Assembly (NCBI GenBank): GCA_021234155.1
Contig: JAJEKV010000137.1
Span: 1 to 64,000 of the forward strand
DNA from: Isoetes taiwanensis
Taxonomy: Eukaryota; Streptophyta; Lycopodiopsida; Isoetales; Isoetaceae
Length of the DNA: 64,000 nucleotides
Direction of reading: 5' to 3'
A program made the translations under genes and the position numbers. Position 1 is the stretch's first letter. The number at the start of each line of letters is the position of its first letter. A model generated the notes under the pieces. It did no database searches. It saw only the letters and a list, made by a program, of their open reading frames with translations, and was not told the origin of the DNA. Shown here piece by piece: positions 21,125 to 32,603 of the stretch.

Positions 21125-21850
21125 CATGAAGCCCGAATAGAATGCCAAGTCGGGATGTCAAATAGTGGACATTGTGGTTCCTACTTATCTGAGCTTACGT
21201 TGGAGAGTGTCTTGAAGATACGCATCAAATCAAATGATGTGATTTTTCTTACCATTGTTGCTGCATCCAGTCATCCAGGTCTAGTAAATGAAGGTCTAAA
21301 CTATACCATTCATGTCCATCATGCGGATACTCTATACCTGCATAGTCGAGCTCCGTGGTCGGTGCAAGATGTTTGAAGGATCTGAGAGGATGCCTTTCAA
21401 TCTTTCGTGCCAAATATTCTTTGGTGGACATGCTTGTTTAGTGATATCGGCATATATTCGATGTTCGAGATATGGGAGAAGGCTGCAAAAAGAGCTTAGA
21501 CAATGATGAAAAAAACACGCAAAGGCATGGATTGAGAAGTTGGTATGGTGGTTTATGAATTTGTGTCGAGAGATAAATCACCTGAGATAAAAGTCGGGAG
21601 ATGTTACAATGTTAAAGAGATTAAGTAGACAAATCACGAATGAATGTTTCATGCCAAAAATGGATCTAGTGTTCTTTGAGAATATCACGTTTGGTGGGAA
21701 GGAAGCCTTCGTCGAAACTTGCAATAGCTTCTAGACTTATCGAGAATAAGCCTAGGTGCAACCCTTCATGTTACAAAGAATCCTTGCGTATGCCAAAGAT
21801 GGGTTCTGTTCTCTTGGGGATTATCATTAGTGTTCTAATCCAAGAATGAT
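21125..21850 (+). pseudogene. PPR-DYW organelle RNA-editing factor, degenerate
   Basis: Heavily frameshifted remains of the C-terminal part of a PLS-class pentatricopeptide protein, a family that edits C-to-U (and U-to-C in some lineages) in plastid and mitochondrial RNA. In order: MPSRDVK near 21140, SHPGLVNEGLNY at 21270-21300 (family: ACSHAGLVDEGL), RGCLSI (GRAGCL), then IYSMFEI-EKAAKRALDNDEKN near 21440-21520 (E motif), DKSPEIKVGRCYNV near 21570-21620, SSKLAIASRLIENKPRCN near 21710-21770 and HVTKNPCVCQRW near 21765-21805 (DYW: LRVTKNLRVCKDCH). The HSE region corresponds to SSKLAIA. Each piece is in a different frame. The terminal DYW tripeptide was not found. Confidence 0.7.
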
Positions 21851-21939
21851 AGTGGTTTTACGTTTTGTCCTTTGAATTATAAAAGGCCCAAAACATATCA
21901 ATATATAATGGCCCTTACTTGGAAGCATAAAAAGCGAAA

Positions 21940-22075
21940 GCATAAGCAATCAAGCATAAAGCGCCCGATGCTCGGGGCGAGGGGGCGGTGGCAAAGCAAG
22001 CGGGGGAAGCGGAGCGAGAGAAGCGGGGCGAAGAGAGGAGGCGGTGGCGCCATCCCAAAAACGAAAAACCAGGGA
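21940..22075 (+). repeat. purine- and G-rich tract
   Basis: Dense GCGGGGGAAGCGGAGCGAG-type sequence with almost no pyrimidine runs in an otherwise AT-rich area. No coding meaning was found. Confidence 0.6.
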
Positions 22076-22373
22076 GCACTATTACGAAATATTATTTTAA
22101 AGGAAAAATGCCATAATTTCAACCTTCCGGTGATTACGTTATTACCTTGAGTTGTGAAGCATACAATATGAATGGAGTTGAGTATATTGAGTTGATTCCA
22201 TTTTTATGGTCCCCAAAGATAATAGATCAAAGACCAGAAACAAAAAGATAACAAAAAAAATCTTGGTGGGGCCATTTTCTTAACTCATTAATAAATTTTG
22301 CTGTTTCCTTCCAACCGTCAATATAAAATGTAGTTGGCTTTTTTTGTAAGAGCAATAGAATTTCTGATAAAAT

Positions 22374-25215
22374 TCAATCTTGAATTAGAAGCTCTTGAAA
22401 ATTATGGATTGTTTCGTTTACATTTTGTAGCTCAAGGGTTATCTTTTCACTCTTCTTCTGATTATCCTCCTGAATTTTAGTTGGCACTTTCTTCGTGTAT
22501 CTTGGAAGGTTTATTTTCTTCAGCAGTGTTTCTTGGTCCCTGCATAAGAAAAGAAATACTTTAACACAACAGGGAATGTGGCTTATATGTGCCATGGTCC
22601 AATGCCGGTCAAAGCGGTTTCACAAAATCAAGATGCAAGCCCCTATTCTCGGCATTGTGGAATGCCAATATGCCAACTAAATTGCAAGAACTTTTGTCTA
22701 AACAAAATGATGGCTCTTGGCTTGATCCTTAGATACCTTCCTCATCCAATGGGATAATCTTATTGCGAGATGTCCATGGCATGGACTATCTATTGCAACT
22801 CGAATATCCGAGACCACATGGTGCCATTAGCGAACGAAATTTGTGAGCAGCAAGCTAGGTTAGACACATATCGGATACAAAATGGACATGCATCTGCGGC
22901 AAGAGATGAATAGCGGCGTGCTATCATAAACAAGATCTAACTGCTTGTCTTATCATCGACAGGTCCATGCATATCAATATGGTGGATAACTTACACCTTG
23001 TTCTTGAGTTCCTATCCAAATTCCAATTGCTTTATGAAAATAAGACAAAGGCTACTGGTACTTTACCTCATAAGTTGTTCTTTACGCTTTTCCATCCCGG
23101 ATATTTCCAAATAAAATCAACAACACCTTTGAGCGATAAATATCGGTGACATTCTCATCAACTATCTGAACCACACACCCATGTGGAATACTATCCATCT
23201 GTCTTAGTCCCCAAAAAGAAATATGTAAATATTGAATGATTGCAACATGATAAAGATGACAAACGATTTTGTTGCATGTACGGCATATATGATAAAACAA
23301 GCCAAAAACAAAAGAATTTTAAAGCTTAACCTTAACAACCCGATAATCTTTTGCCAAAGTTGCAATATCTCATGCACGGGTCTTCTATAATAGAAAAGGA
23401 ATTGTCGATCACGGCAACCTACTGAATAGCTCCGGCTGCCATGGACCAACAAACAAGTGAGGATCGAAGCCTAGTAGTTAATCTAACAATATATTACCTT
23501 TGCCTTGGATGCACGTTGTACACATCACGCAAGTTCCGGACTACCTTCACCATGAAGTAACTAAAGACATTTGCTCCCTTACTTCTTCATTTGCCCATTC
23601 CTGGTAATGCCTCTAATCTCTAATCTTCTTCTAATCTCTTATGTAATGCCTCTAGGGTGACACCATTGATGATTTCAAGTGGATCAATCACATTGCCCAA
23701 TGACTTTGACATCTTACGACCATGTGCATCCCGACCATTGCATGGAGATAGACCTATGTCGACACAAAGCCACATATTGTCATTTCGAGGTAACTTCAGA
23801 TAGGACAACGGGGATAATGATCAAGCCTATCACTAGTTTAACCTTTGTTTGAATGGAGTATGACCGATTAACCTCATTCCCAAAGATCACCATTCGAGCA
23901 ACCCGAGAAAAACAAAATGTCGGTGCCCGGTTCCAAGAGAAATGTCGGATAAAACGTTTTTAAATCCAAGGTATCCCCGGCCACCCCATCACCGAAAAGG
24001 GAAAAGCCCGAGAGGAAAACCAAGTATCAAGAACATCGGGGTCCCGGTGATGCGATAACTCTTTCGAAACTGTGCGGCCCCGGTGAGTTTGCACCATCTT
24101 CATTCCTTGCCACTATCCAGTGCGTCGTTATATGCACCAAGCTCTTTCATATCATCATCTTCCAATGTTACATACCATGCGGTACTTTTCGATGCCCCCA
24201 CCAAAAACTGTCTAGAAACACACCAATCCCTAATGTCTTCCAACCACCTAAAATGGAACCCAAGAAAACACAAAATGAAATCTTTATTCTTATGTCACGC
24301 CGGACATTTAGAAAAAGTTATCAACTACTGAACCATACATCTTCAAACTGGCTAGGAATAATCTCTAATTCCCCATTTTTCCGCGGCATCGCAGAGGCGA
24401 CCTTTGCCATGCCGGCCAAACTCACATACCACTGGGTTTGATTATGGGTTCTATAACATCATTACTTCTTGAGCAGGATACCTAATCTCATAGGGTTATC
24501 AACAACTCCTTTGTACAAACCACCGCCAAATTAAGATCTTATTATGTTAAAACCCCATACTTGCTTTTCTAAATTCCTTTGCGGCTTGAAGTCCTAAAAG
24601 CGACCCAATAGCTTCATGTGCAATTTTGCCTCATCGAACATTTTTATTTGCCGAGAAGACTATTGATCAATCAAAAGCTAAATATGTGGTTTAGGCTTGC
24701 TCAATAGATCAAGGAGGTTCATACCTTTTCCTCCAATGCGATTCACACGAACACGTGCATCAAACCGCTTTAATCCACAGGCCGAGTCCCACCATTGCTA
24801 TTTATATTACCATCATCGGTAAAAATATTAATAAATGGCAAGTTGTGCCGGTTTGCCAACTTTATAGTCGTTTGGGTCATGTCTTTGGAGTTATCGCAAT
24901 ATGAATACCAACTGTAATTGGCCTAAACATGGAGAACAAATAGATATAGGAACACATTGAGTACCTTCAACGCACCGGTGCCAAAGGACATATCTACTAG
25001 TTCTCTATCACAAATGATGGCAAGCTTTCTCCCATTGAAGGGATGAATTGCAAATTTCCCATGCAGACTTTAGATATCTTGGATCATCTGGATGGACTGC
25101 AATTGCAATATCACCAAGCATTGTTTGGTCTTGTGGTAGCAACAATGATTTCTCCCAAGTCACCTTCTAAGGGATATGGGAGCGATGTTATTGCTCCAAA
25201 TTCAACATGGTTTCA
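22374..25215 (-). pseudogene. VARS: cytosolic-type valyl-tRNA synthetase, broken
   Basis: Exon remains of the class I enzyme that charges tRNA-Val, ordered 5' to 3' from high to low coordinate. Near 25211-25126: VEFGAITSLPYPLEGDLGEI and VATTR. Near 24900-24780: HDPNDYKVGK and, after a shift, INIFTDDGNINSNGG (editing domain). Near 24265-24110: WLEDIRDWCVSRQ, AWYVTLEDDDMKELGAYN. Near 24060-23860: GLFPF, then TGH, FVF and MRLIGHTPFK pieces in shifting frames. At 23760-23620: [20 protein letters not shown] with the intact KMSKS signature, then [15 protein letters not shown]. At 22540-22380: the C-terminal coiled coil PTKIQEDNQKKSEKITLEL. The anticodon-binding domain (about 23600-22600) was not recognised. 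Many indels are single bases next to CG, so consensus errors may inflate the damage. Confidence 0.78.
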
Positions 25216-26475
25216 TATCCGGGTACCCTAACGATGTCCTGCACGGAAGGTCAATATATTCAACCTATATCACAGTATAGAGCAGCGGTCAATATACTCT
25301 TGAGCATATAACACAGATCATATATCACAAAAACACACCTCAATATCGATATTGCTTTTTTGTTCGAGCGTGCAATCCCAGTTGACAAGCCGGTTATCCC
25401 TGGTCAAATAGGCAAATGATTTTAATTTGACATCCTAAAACAATGCCCAATGCAATGAAGCAAATGAATTGATTCTAACATCAACCTATAAGGATCAACT
25501 AGAAAATTGATTAAGCCAGGCTTTTAAAACCAGGCAATTGATTAAGCCAGACAAATTCAAGAAGACTTCTTAACCACAAGTTTCGTAATATTACAAATAA
25601 CAGAAGAACTTCTTCCTATGGGATGCAGAAAATTAGCAAGACTCTGGAGATGTTAATTCATTTGTTCTTTATTTTTGGAAGACGTCGTAATTGGAGATAA
25701 AAGGAATACCTATAAATCAGATTTTCCTTGTGCAATTGAACAAAGGCTTCTATAACAGCCTTACATCTGATATCGTCCATTGTGAAACACTGGTTTTAGA
25801 ACAAAAAAGAGGCTGTGTCAACGAAATAGGGTTTCAACCATATAACAAGAATGCCTTTAGAAAACCATGACCAATCAAAATGATAGATACATCTATTGCA
25901 GGCTGTAGTTTCTGTGATTCCTGATGCAACATAACTCATGTGTCATAGCTTCTTCAAGGACAAGTGGTAAGGTAGATGCAACATCATATGGAGTTTGAAG
26001 AAGAAAAGTTAGTCACAATAATTATAGATTCAAAATGATAGGGATGTGGAAGGATCAGATTAGTAAGGACAGAATCATGGTGAAGCTAAGGCATTGAACT
26101 TAAATTTGGTGTATCAGTCTGTTAAGCATAAAAATTATCATGCCTTGGCCACCGCTGCAAAGAAGAGAGAGAACCATATAAGAAACAGGATGTGCTGCAA
26201 TGGGATAATGGGGCCACCTAATACCAACTTTGCAAGAACATGGTCATGTCTGTTCATAAAATCCAAAAAATCCGTCGACCTACCTGTGCGGAATTTGTGA
26301 ATACGGATGGCGTCCTTTTGTGATCCAGTATACATGAAGAGTATTTACTTGGTCCTATTGTAAACTGGGCAAAATATCTATGGCGGATCAGGATCCAAAC
26401 TTCCGGTTAGCCGGTATGCACAGCAGCCGCCTGGCAACAGGGATGACCTAACATTTACAGCTTACAGCAGGTTTT
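25216..26475. other. no recognised gene
   Basis: May hold upstream introns of the valyl-tRNA synthetase remnant. No N-terminal HIGH-motif exon was found. Confidence 0.45.
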
Positions 26476-26580
26476 TAGCAGTTTTTGGCATATTCTAGGT
26501 ATATGCTAGCATATACCATGAATATACCAAAAACCCACATAAACAAGGGATTGCCCCCCTAGGGGCAACCCAAAAAAATA
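26476..26580 (+). repeat. palindromic foldback element
   Basis: Holds the perfect 20-bp palindrome GGTATATGCTAGCATATACC, extended by GTTTTTGG...CCAAAAAC arms to about 54 bp. A second palindrome (GGGATTGCCCCCC / TAGGGGCAACCC) follows after CACATAAACAA. An inverted relative lies at 13303-13400. Confidence 0.8.
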
Positions 26581-26932
26581 TAGATTCAAGATAAAAAATA
26601 ATCACATTAGCTCACTGGGTATATTGGTTAAAGTAGTCTTATTAGGACATTAAGTTATTTTAGTAGAGGTTCGAGCCCCCGTATTTCATATTCTAAAATC
26701 TTAGGCAAAGCCATATAGAGGTTTGATATTCCCTCAAAACTTTAGGCGAAAGCGTATTTCATATTTCAAAATCATAGGTGCCTCCAATCATAAATGACTA
26801 CAAGTGAAATCGAGAGGTGCTCACAGGCCCCAACATACAATCTGGGCCGTAGGATCGACGAATCCGACGACTATGGTAGTCCAGGGTGCACATCATTTAG
26901 AATATGTAGCAAAATATAACTCAACATGTCCT
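26581..26932 (+). mobile_element. tRNA-derived SINE, copy 1
   Basis: A-box TAGCTCACTGGGT at 26608-26620 and B-box GGTTCGAGCCC at 26668-26678, followed by a 250-bp tRNA-unrelated body. The spacing of 60 bp is longer than in the 2.5-kb units. A second copy at 28068-28420 has the same limits, which defines the element. No A tail is visible at the 3' end. Confidence 0.75.
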
Positions 26933-27244
26933 GCAAATTTAGCTCCGCCAAAATCCAGCAAACCAAGTAAATGTAAACTGAGTAGGAGGCAAAATGTGTA
27001 TTTCACAAAATTCACAACTAAACATCATGCGACTTCCTAGGAATACTGATCACATGACTATACTTCAGTTTACTCAAAGAAACGATTGAGACTTTGTGTA
27101 ATAAAAGCAAGGACATGCACCCTTAAAGAAAAGGATTTATCATTTATATCTTGTCACATCTACTGTTATATGTGCTCCATACGCTATCTTTATGCCAATT
27201 GGACGCGGATTTTTTAAAACTTGTATGGATCTTAAAAAAACGGG

Positions 27245-27316
27245 CTTCTTCTTTTCTTTTCTTTTTTCTTTTTTCTTTTTTCTTTTTTCTTTTTTCATTT
27301 TTCATTTTTTTTTACA
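27245..27316. repeat. (CTTTTTT)n-like low-complexity tract
   Basis: Six to eight units of TTTTTTC or TTTTC, ending in a T run. It is simple-sequence DNA. Confidence 0.9.
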
Positions 27317-27775
27317 GCATGCAAGGCGATTTTTTTCTTCTTCAACCAGGCTCTAAAACCAGCTTTTGCTATTATAGGTTTAGGTTCTGGCTTGGTGGAT
27401 TTCAATCTCATTTATTGTGTTTGTTGTAGCACTGTAGTATGTGACAAAGTCCTTGGTGCTTCACAAAAATTTCAATTTAGAATCTGGACTTTTGTTTGAT
27501 TCTATTTCTAGAAGAGTGCAAGGGTTTCTGCTGTATTTCTGGATTGACTCACATTGCAGGGCAATTCCCAGTTTTGTGGTGCTACAGCCGACTCATTTTG
27601 GCTTGGAGATGATTCTGGCTTTTTTTTTTCTGTTTTGGTGAGATCATTGGTTTCGATGTTAAGGGCTTGTAAGATCTTTGGAGCTCTGGTGAGGCCATTG
27701 CAATCTAGAGGTTTGAAACCTTTGGCCCTCTCTTTTTGGTGACCCGAGCTTCCGGTCTGTGTGACAGAGGTTAAT

Positions 27776-27812
27776 GCTCATTTTATTTTATTTTATTTTA
27801 TTTTATTTCTAG
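27776..27812 (+). repeat. (TTTTA)n pentanucleotide run
   Basis: About seven TTTTA units after GACAGAGGTTAATGCTCA. It may be the 3' tail of a retroelement, since LINE family R ends in similar pentanucleotide runs, but the sequence upstream was not recognised. Confidence 0.7.
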
Positions 27813-27954
27813 TTGTTTTACAATGGTCGTAAGGTCAAATCATATTGGTCACACTAAAATCATTGTTTTGCACCATTGGAACTTGCGCATAGATTTTGAT
27901 GAAAATTTTACTAGCCTTTGATCTGGCATAAAATATACAGCAAATAATAGGGGG

Positions 27955-28067
27955 CTGCAGGCGGATTTGATATGGATGTAAAAAATAAGAATTCCTGAAA
28001 CGATAGACTATATATCCCTAAAATAATTGAATGGATTGTTATAAAAAAAAAAAAAAAAAAAAAAAAT
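27955..28067 (+). repeat. 95-bp shared block followed by A run
   Basis: Homologous to 19704-19798 (GGATTTGATATGGATGTAAA and neighbours). It ends in about 24 A, directly followed by SINE copy 2. Confidence 0.65.
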
Positions 28068-28420
28068 AGATTCAAGATAAATAATAATCACCTTAGCTCA
28101 CTGGATATATTGGTTAAAGTAGTCTTATTAGGACATTGAGTTATTTTGGTAGAGGTTCGAGCCCTCGTATTTCATATTCTAAAATCTTAGGCAAAGTCGT
28201 ATAGAGGTTCAATATTCCCTAAAAACTTTAGGCGAAAGGCGAAATCGTATTTCATATTTCAAAATCATAGGCGCCTCCAATCATAAATGACTATAAGAGA
28301 AACGAGAGGTGCTAACAAGTCCCAACATATGATCTGAGTCGTAGGATCGACGAATCCGAGGACTGTGGTAATCCAGCATGCACCTCGTTTAGAAATATGT
28401 AGAATATGTAGCATTATAAC
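28068..28420 (+). mobile_element. tRNA-derived SINE, copy 2
   Basis: A-box TAGCTCACTGGAT at 28093-28105 and B-box GGTTCGAGCCC at 28154-28164. It is collinear with copy 1 over about 350 bp, from TAGATTCAAGATAAA to the ATATGTAG region, with small indels (for example a duplicated GCGAAAG). It is preceded by a long A run. Confidence 0.75.
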
Positions 28421-29432
28421 AGGGGGTTTTTTTTGTGATTTTATACGCTTTTTGGCATGGTTTTCATATGATTTCATGGGCGTATTGCACGAGGCATACT
28501 AATCAGTATATCTAGAGTGCACCAAGTTTTTGCATGCAATTTGTGCAATTTTTGTTTCATGCTCTCAATGGTTAAGATTAGAGGGCTTAAAAAAAAGCCC
28601 TCTTTTAATCCAAAAAGATCGAAGGGCTTATAATGAAAGCCCTTTTTTGTGGAATCGATAATGGCGCCATACCTTGCCTGTTTGCATGAGCCTTCCCTTA
28701 CTTCCCACTTTTCTTTAGCTTTCTTTTGTCGGGGGCATGGCCCTGCATTGCGCCCTAAATGGGTTTGCCCACTTCCGCCCATCCGGAGGCTCCGCAGGCC
28801 TGAAACGAAGGAAACAGTTATGCTGGCAATGTTGGTTCCGTTTGTAGACTTGCAGCAAATTTTGGTGAGATCATGCTTATGCCCTTTATGCTTTGAATGT
28901 TTCGTAGTTTGTGGAAGTATGTTCTAGCATTCCAATCACATGATCTTTTGCAAATTTCATCTGTAGCTCGGTTTTAATGGTGGACTTTGAAATTTCTATA
29001 AAATCTGATGAAGGCGGCAGATTGCAGAGTCTGAACAACAGGATACTATTGGTATTGGAAGAGATGCTCTGTGGAGAGATCTTGCAATCACTGCTTTTGC
29101 AGACTTTATCTTTATCTTTATCTTTTGATTTAGCAACTTTGCTTCGTCTCTTAGGTGTTCAGTGGGAGCAGGTCTTGTTATTTCAACCAGGATACTCCGC
29201 ATGGAGGTAGATTGCCCTTAACTTTGTTCAGTCTATATGCTGGAGTTCTTTTTGACATATATTATTGATACGCAGGTTAACTATTGCAAGAACTTGAGGC
29301 ATCAGACCCAAGACAGGATTAAGGAAGGGACACAATTTTGTTTCTCATTTTCACAATAGCGGAATCCAGAGCAGGCGCAACAATTAGTTATCAGCTGCAT
29401 TTGAAATAAGTGTTGGAATATACCGGTGTTTT
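28421..29432. other. no recognised gene; exon-like sequence
   Basis: A short hairpin GAGGGCTT...AAGCCCTC occurs near 28580-28605. Plus-strand frames at 28790-28870 (TVMLAMLVPFVDLQQIL) and 29010-29130 (QIAESEQQDTIGIGRDALWR) look like degraded coding sequence, but I cannot name a family. Confidence 0.4.
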
Positions 29433-29726
29433 TTGGAGTTCTTTATGATAGCTCAGTTATATGGATATGCAGCTTCACTATTAGGCCTCAGACCTGAGCC
29501 AGGATTAAGAAAGGCATACAATTTTTGTTGGAATGTCTTTGATAAAATGCCCAATAGAAGTATAGTGTCTTGGGGGACAATAGTTACAGAATATGCTCAG
29601 CTTGTTGAAGCTGGACCTACAATGCAGTCCCTTCTAGATATGCAACATGATGGTGTTAAACCAAATGCTATAATTTTTACAATAAACAGGCTACGCCTAG
29701 TGGATGAATCCTCAAAAGACTATTGA
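29433..29726 (+). pseudogene. PPR protein fragment
   Basis: A 97-codon frame with KAYNFCWNVFDKMPNRSIVSW, TIVTEYAQ and LLDMQHDGVKPNAIIF, which are the conserved edges of consecutive L, S and P repeats in PLS-class pentatricopeptide proteins (family: VFDKMPxRDVVSW ... GxxPNxxTF). It covers under three repeats. No further repeat, E domain or DYW domain is in frame on either side, and the neighbouring sequence repeats pieces of it (for example CAGACC...CAGGATTAAG). It is an isolated fragment, probably a duplicated remnant. Confidence 0.75.
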
Positions 29727-30413
29727 AGATTCCCAACAGACCAGGCTTGATACAGGATAGGATCTGTACAAATGGTTTCATTTGCCATGTAGATCCTTTT
29801 TATTTTTTCTCCTTTTCGAGATTATCCATGAAAGTTTAATCTTGCTATCCGGTTATGCCATGTCGCTATTCACATGTTGGGAGGCTGTCCATCATTTTTA
29901 CCCTGACCTTGATGGTAACATATGCATATGCATGGACATTAGAAAGTGAAGGTTACGTATTTGCAGATCTAGGTGTGACTATAGAGAACATTTGGAGGCT
30001 TTTCAAAAGATATGTTAACCAATATTTTGTCATACACTCATAGCTCAATGTTAAATATATTCTTGCTATCTTTATATCTGCACAAATTGCATGTTCGTCT
30101 TGAAACTAATCCATGTTCTAGCATGAACCATGCCCTCTTATACATGTGTTCAACTAAAATATCCAAGCTTCTTAGTAATTAATATATAGGTCCTTAAAGT
30201 TTACCTATGTTTGCTTTTGTTAGGGCCCGAAGGGCCCAAAATTTTTTTTAGTATAACAACCAACACATAACTAGCATTAACATTAATTAACACAAACTAT
30301 TGGGTCCAACACATTTAAATTAAAATCCCCCTTAAACCCCCTTTGGTTTGGGTGCAAAATAACCATGACCCCTCAACGAGGAGATTAACCCTTCCCTCGA
30401 GGGGATCATGGTA
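29727..30413. other. no recognised gene
   Basis: AT-rich sequence with a small perfect hairpin GGGCCCGAAGGGCCC near 30223-30237. Confidence 0.5.
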
Positions 30414-30449
30414 AATAATCCTCAAGGCCGGCAGGCCGAGAGGATTATT
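30414..30449. repeat. 10-bp perfect inverted repeat with nested GGCC arms
   Basis: AATAATCCTC and its exact complement GAGGATTATT enclose AAGGCCGGCAGGCCGA, itself partly self-complementary (GGCC/GGCC). It lies inside a patch of alternating CCTC/GAGG words at 30370-30490. Confidence 0.8.
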
Positions 30450-31371
30450 ATCCACGATTCCCCAAAGAGGAGGGTTGACCTCCCTTAAATCCAGATTCGA
30501 GCAGGTTTCTCCATAGCTATGGCACCGGACTTGGCATTCAAACTAGAGTTGTAGACAAGATCAGTGTATTGGTTCGCATAGAAACATGATTCTTTGGCAC
30601 ATTCTTTCCCAAAAAGAATGTAGACTCTGCAACGGATGGGCTTTCATAAAATCGTTTAGAAAATGAGATTCTGGAATTGGTTCTCTACAAATCCGCAGTT
30701 AAATCTCTGCAATCCGACATGCACACGATTTTTCTTGCTCATACAAGATGTCCATCTTTCTGAATTGCCAATGAAGCATTTAGGCATTGATTTGCTATGC
30801 TTTATCTGTTCGGAATGCTTAGATCTACTCCGACAGCCCACAATCTTGATCAAATAAAAAAAAAAGCGAGTTAGACATGGCAGGATTTGTGGCCATAGAT
30901 CATATCAGAGCTTCAAAGTATAGATATGGCAACAGAATTAGTCCCGACGGATTGGGGATTTAGACCAGGAGCTAATCGATCTGAGAATGGCGATTTTATC
31001 GAATCGATCAAATAGATGGGTTCTGCTGCAGGAGAAACCCCAATTTTCTCCGCTGGATTATAGAGTACCCAAAGGCTGCCAGATCTTTTTTGCTATACCG
31101 AACTGCCAGAGTAGAATATTTGTTAAGAAAGAATATTCGAAAGGTTATTTTAAAAATCACTAGGATACTTTATTAAAACGAATATTCAAGTGGTTATGTG
31201 CTATAACCACTCTTCGATCCAACAGTGGATAGAGCGATCAGATTCTGATAACCTGCGAGGACCTAGGTTTAAGGAATATTCATCAAATCATGGTCACAAC
31301 AAAAAAATGCAAATAGACCCATAAAGCGTGCAAATAGATCCAAATAAAAGTCTTGGAAATTTTACAAAGAT
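30450..31371. other. no recognised gene
   Basis: AT-rich spacer left of the hAT element. A short open frame on each strand near 30660-30855 has no family features. Confidence 0.5.
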
Positions 31372-32036
31372 GATGCCACCAGGGATAGGTTCAATACATC
31401 GTACATTTTATACGTAATACGTATTATTCGTATGATACGGCTTAAATTTGCCGTATAATACGTAAAAAACACAGCAAAAACAATTCCGGCGTCGAAAGAT
31501 TTTCGTGTACGCGAAAGTTTTTAAGCATCAAAATGGCAAAACGGCGTCTGTGAAAAAATTCGGCGTACATTACGCTTTATCTTGTTCCGCGTCAAAGCGA
31601 AACGATAAAAAATACTTGCGACGCGAAAAAAAAAAAATAAAAATTCCGCCTCTGATTTGAAATTTGAATTCGCATCTGTGAAACCTTCTAAACCCCGTCT
31701 GTGAAACTTTTTCGCGTCGCCGGGAAAATAAATATAAAAGCGTAGCAAAAAATAAATAAATAAATAAATAAAATTTCCTTTTTTTTTTACGAATTTGAAA
31801 TTTGAAAATCTTGTGAAACCTTCTAAACAGCGTTACCGAAAGCGATTATAAAGCGCATCGCATAAGCGGAAAAAAAATTAGCGACCACGATTTTTATTGT
31901 TTAGCGTCTGCCGAATTTTTTACGGCGGCCGGACTAAAAATCGTAAAATCGCGTTTTTCAAAAAAATCACGTATTTTTAACTTTATCGTCGAGAATTTAA
32001 ATTTCGTGCGTCTGAGAACCTATCCCTGGATGCCAC
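31372..32036. mobile_element. non-autonomous hAT transposon with 8-bp target duplication
   Basis: The element spans 31380-32028 (649 bp). Its termini are CAGGGATAGGTTC and the exact complement GAACCTATCCCTG, a 13-bp perfect inverted repeat with the CAGGG start typical of hAT elements. Both ends are flanked by the 8-bp direct repeat GATGCCAC (31372-31379 and 32029-32036), the hallmark target-site length of hAT transposases. Inside are several GCGTCTG or CGTCTGTGAAA motifs near both ends, which may be subterminal transposase-binding sites. No transposase frame is present, so movement would need a partner in trans. Perfect TIRs and target duplications point to a fairly recent insertion. Confidence 0.93.
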
Positions 32037-32074
32037 AGTCACAGACCATACCTTGAATGTTTCTTCGGCAAGTT

Positions 32075-32603
32075 ATGGGATGCCAGCACCCTTGAACAGG
32101 TCAAGACGACATATTACCAGCGCCACATAAATCCCATGCTGGAGCGGGGCCCGCAATGCTACCTGCGCACTCATCTACCCATGGAAAAGTGCAAATCCAT
32201 TGCCTCTATCCGAACAAGTACACACCATCTCCGGATTGAGATAGGGAGATGAATTAGGAAGCCGCACCAGGAGAGCTTTGTCAACGCTGCCAAGTTAGAG
32301 CTGTGAAAAACGAATGCGATACCCTTCAAAGTTGTCCCCTATATGGTGACATTCGAATACGCTATGCTGAGCTGATCCGTCCTAGTCACTCCCTGCATGA
32401 GATGTTGAGCACGGCCTCGGTAAGGATGTTGGGATCATAACTTCAAGAGGTCATGTATCGTCGAGATCAGCTCGATACTCGGGCACTTGCCTGATATGTG
32501 TATATATCTCTTTCCCCTCATGATAGGTGTGCCCCTTTTTGGGTCCCATAGGCCGATTGGTCTCTGTAGACGATAAAAACTCTATTCTATTCTATTCTAA
32601 TCA
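32075..32603 (+). mobile_element. LINE family R fragment with (TTCTA)n tail
   Basis: Begins at the same internal point as the 5.8-kb copy (GGGATGCCAGCACCCTTGAA), keeps ASIRTSTHHLRIEIG-like and ECDTLQSCP-like residues in broken frames, and ends with CCCATAGGCCGATTGGTCTC, TGTAGACGATAAAAAC and three to four TTCTA units. It starts about 40 bp right of the hAT element. Confidence 0.75.

Noticed and set aside
28474-28927. Opposed open frames of about 100 codons
   Set aside because: Neither resembles a known family; they are broken on both sides and may be transposon debris.
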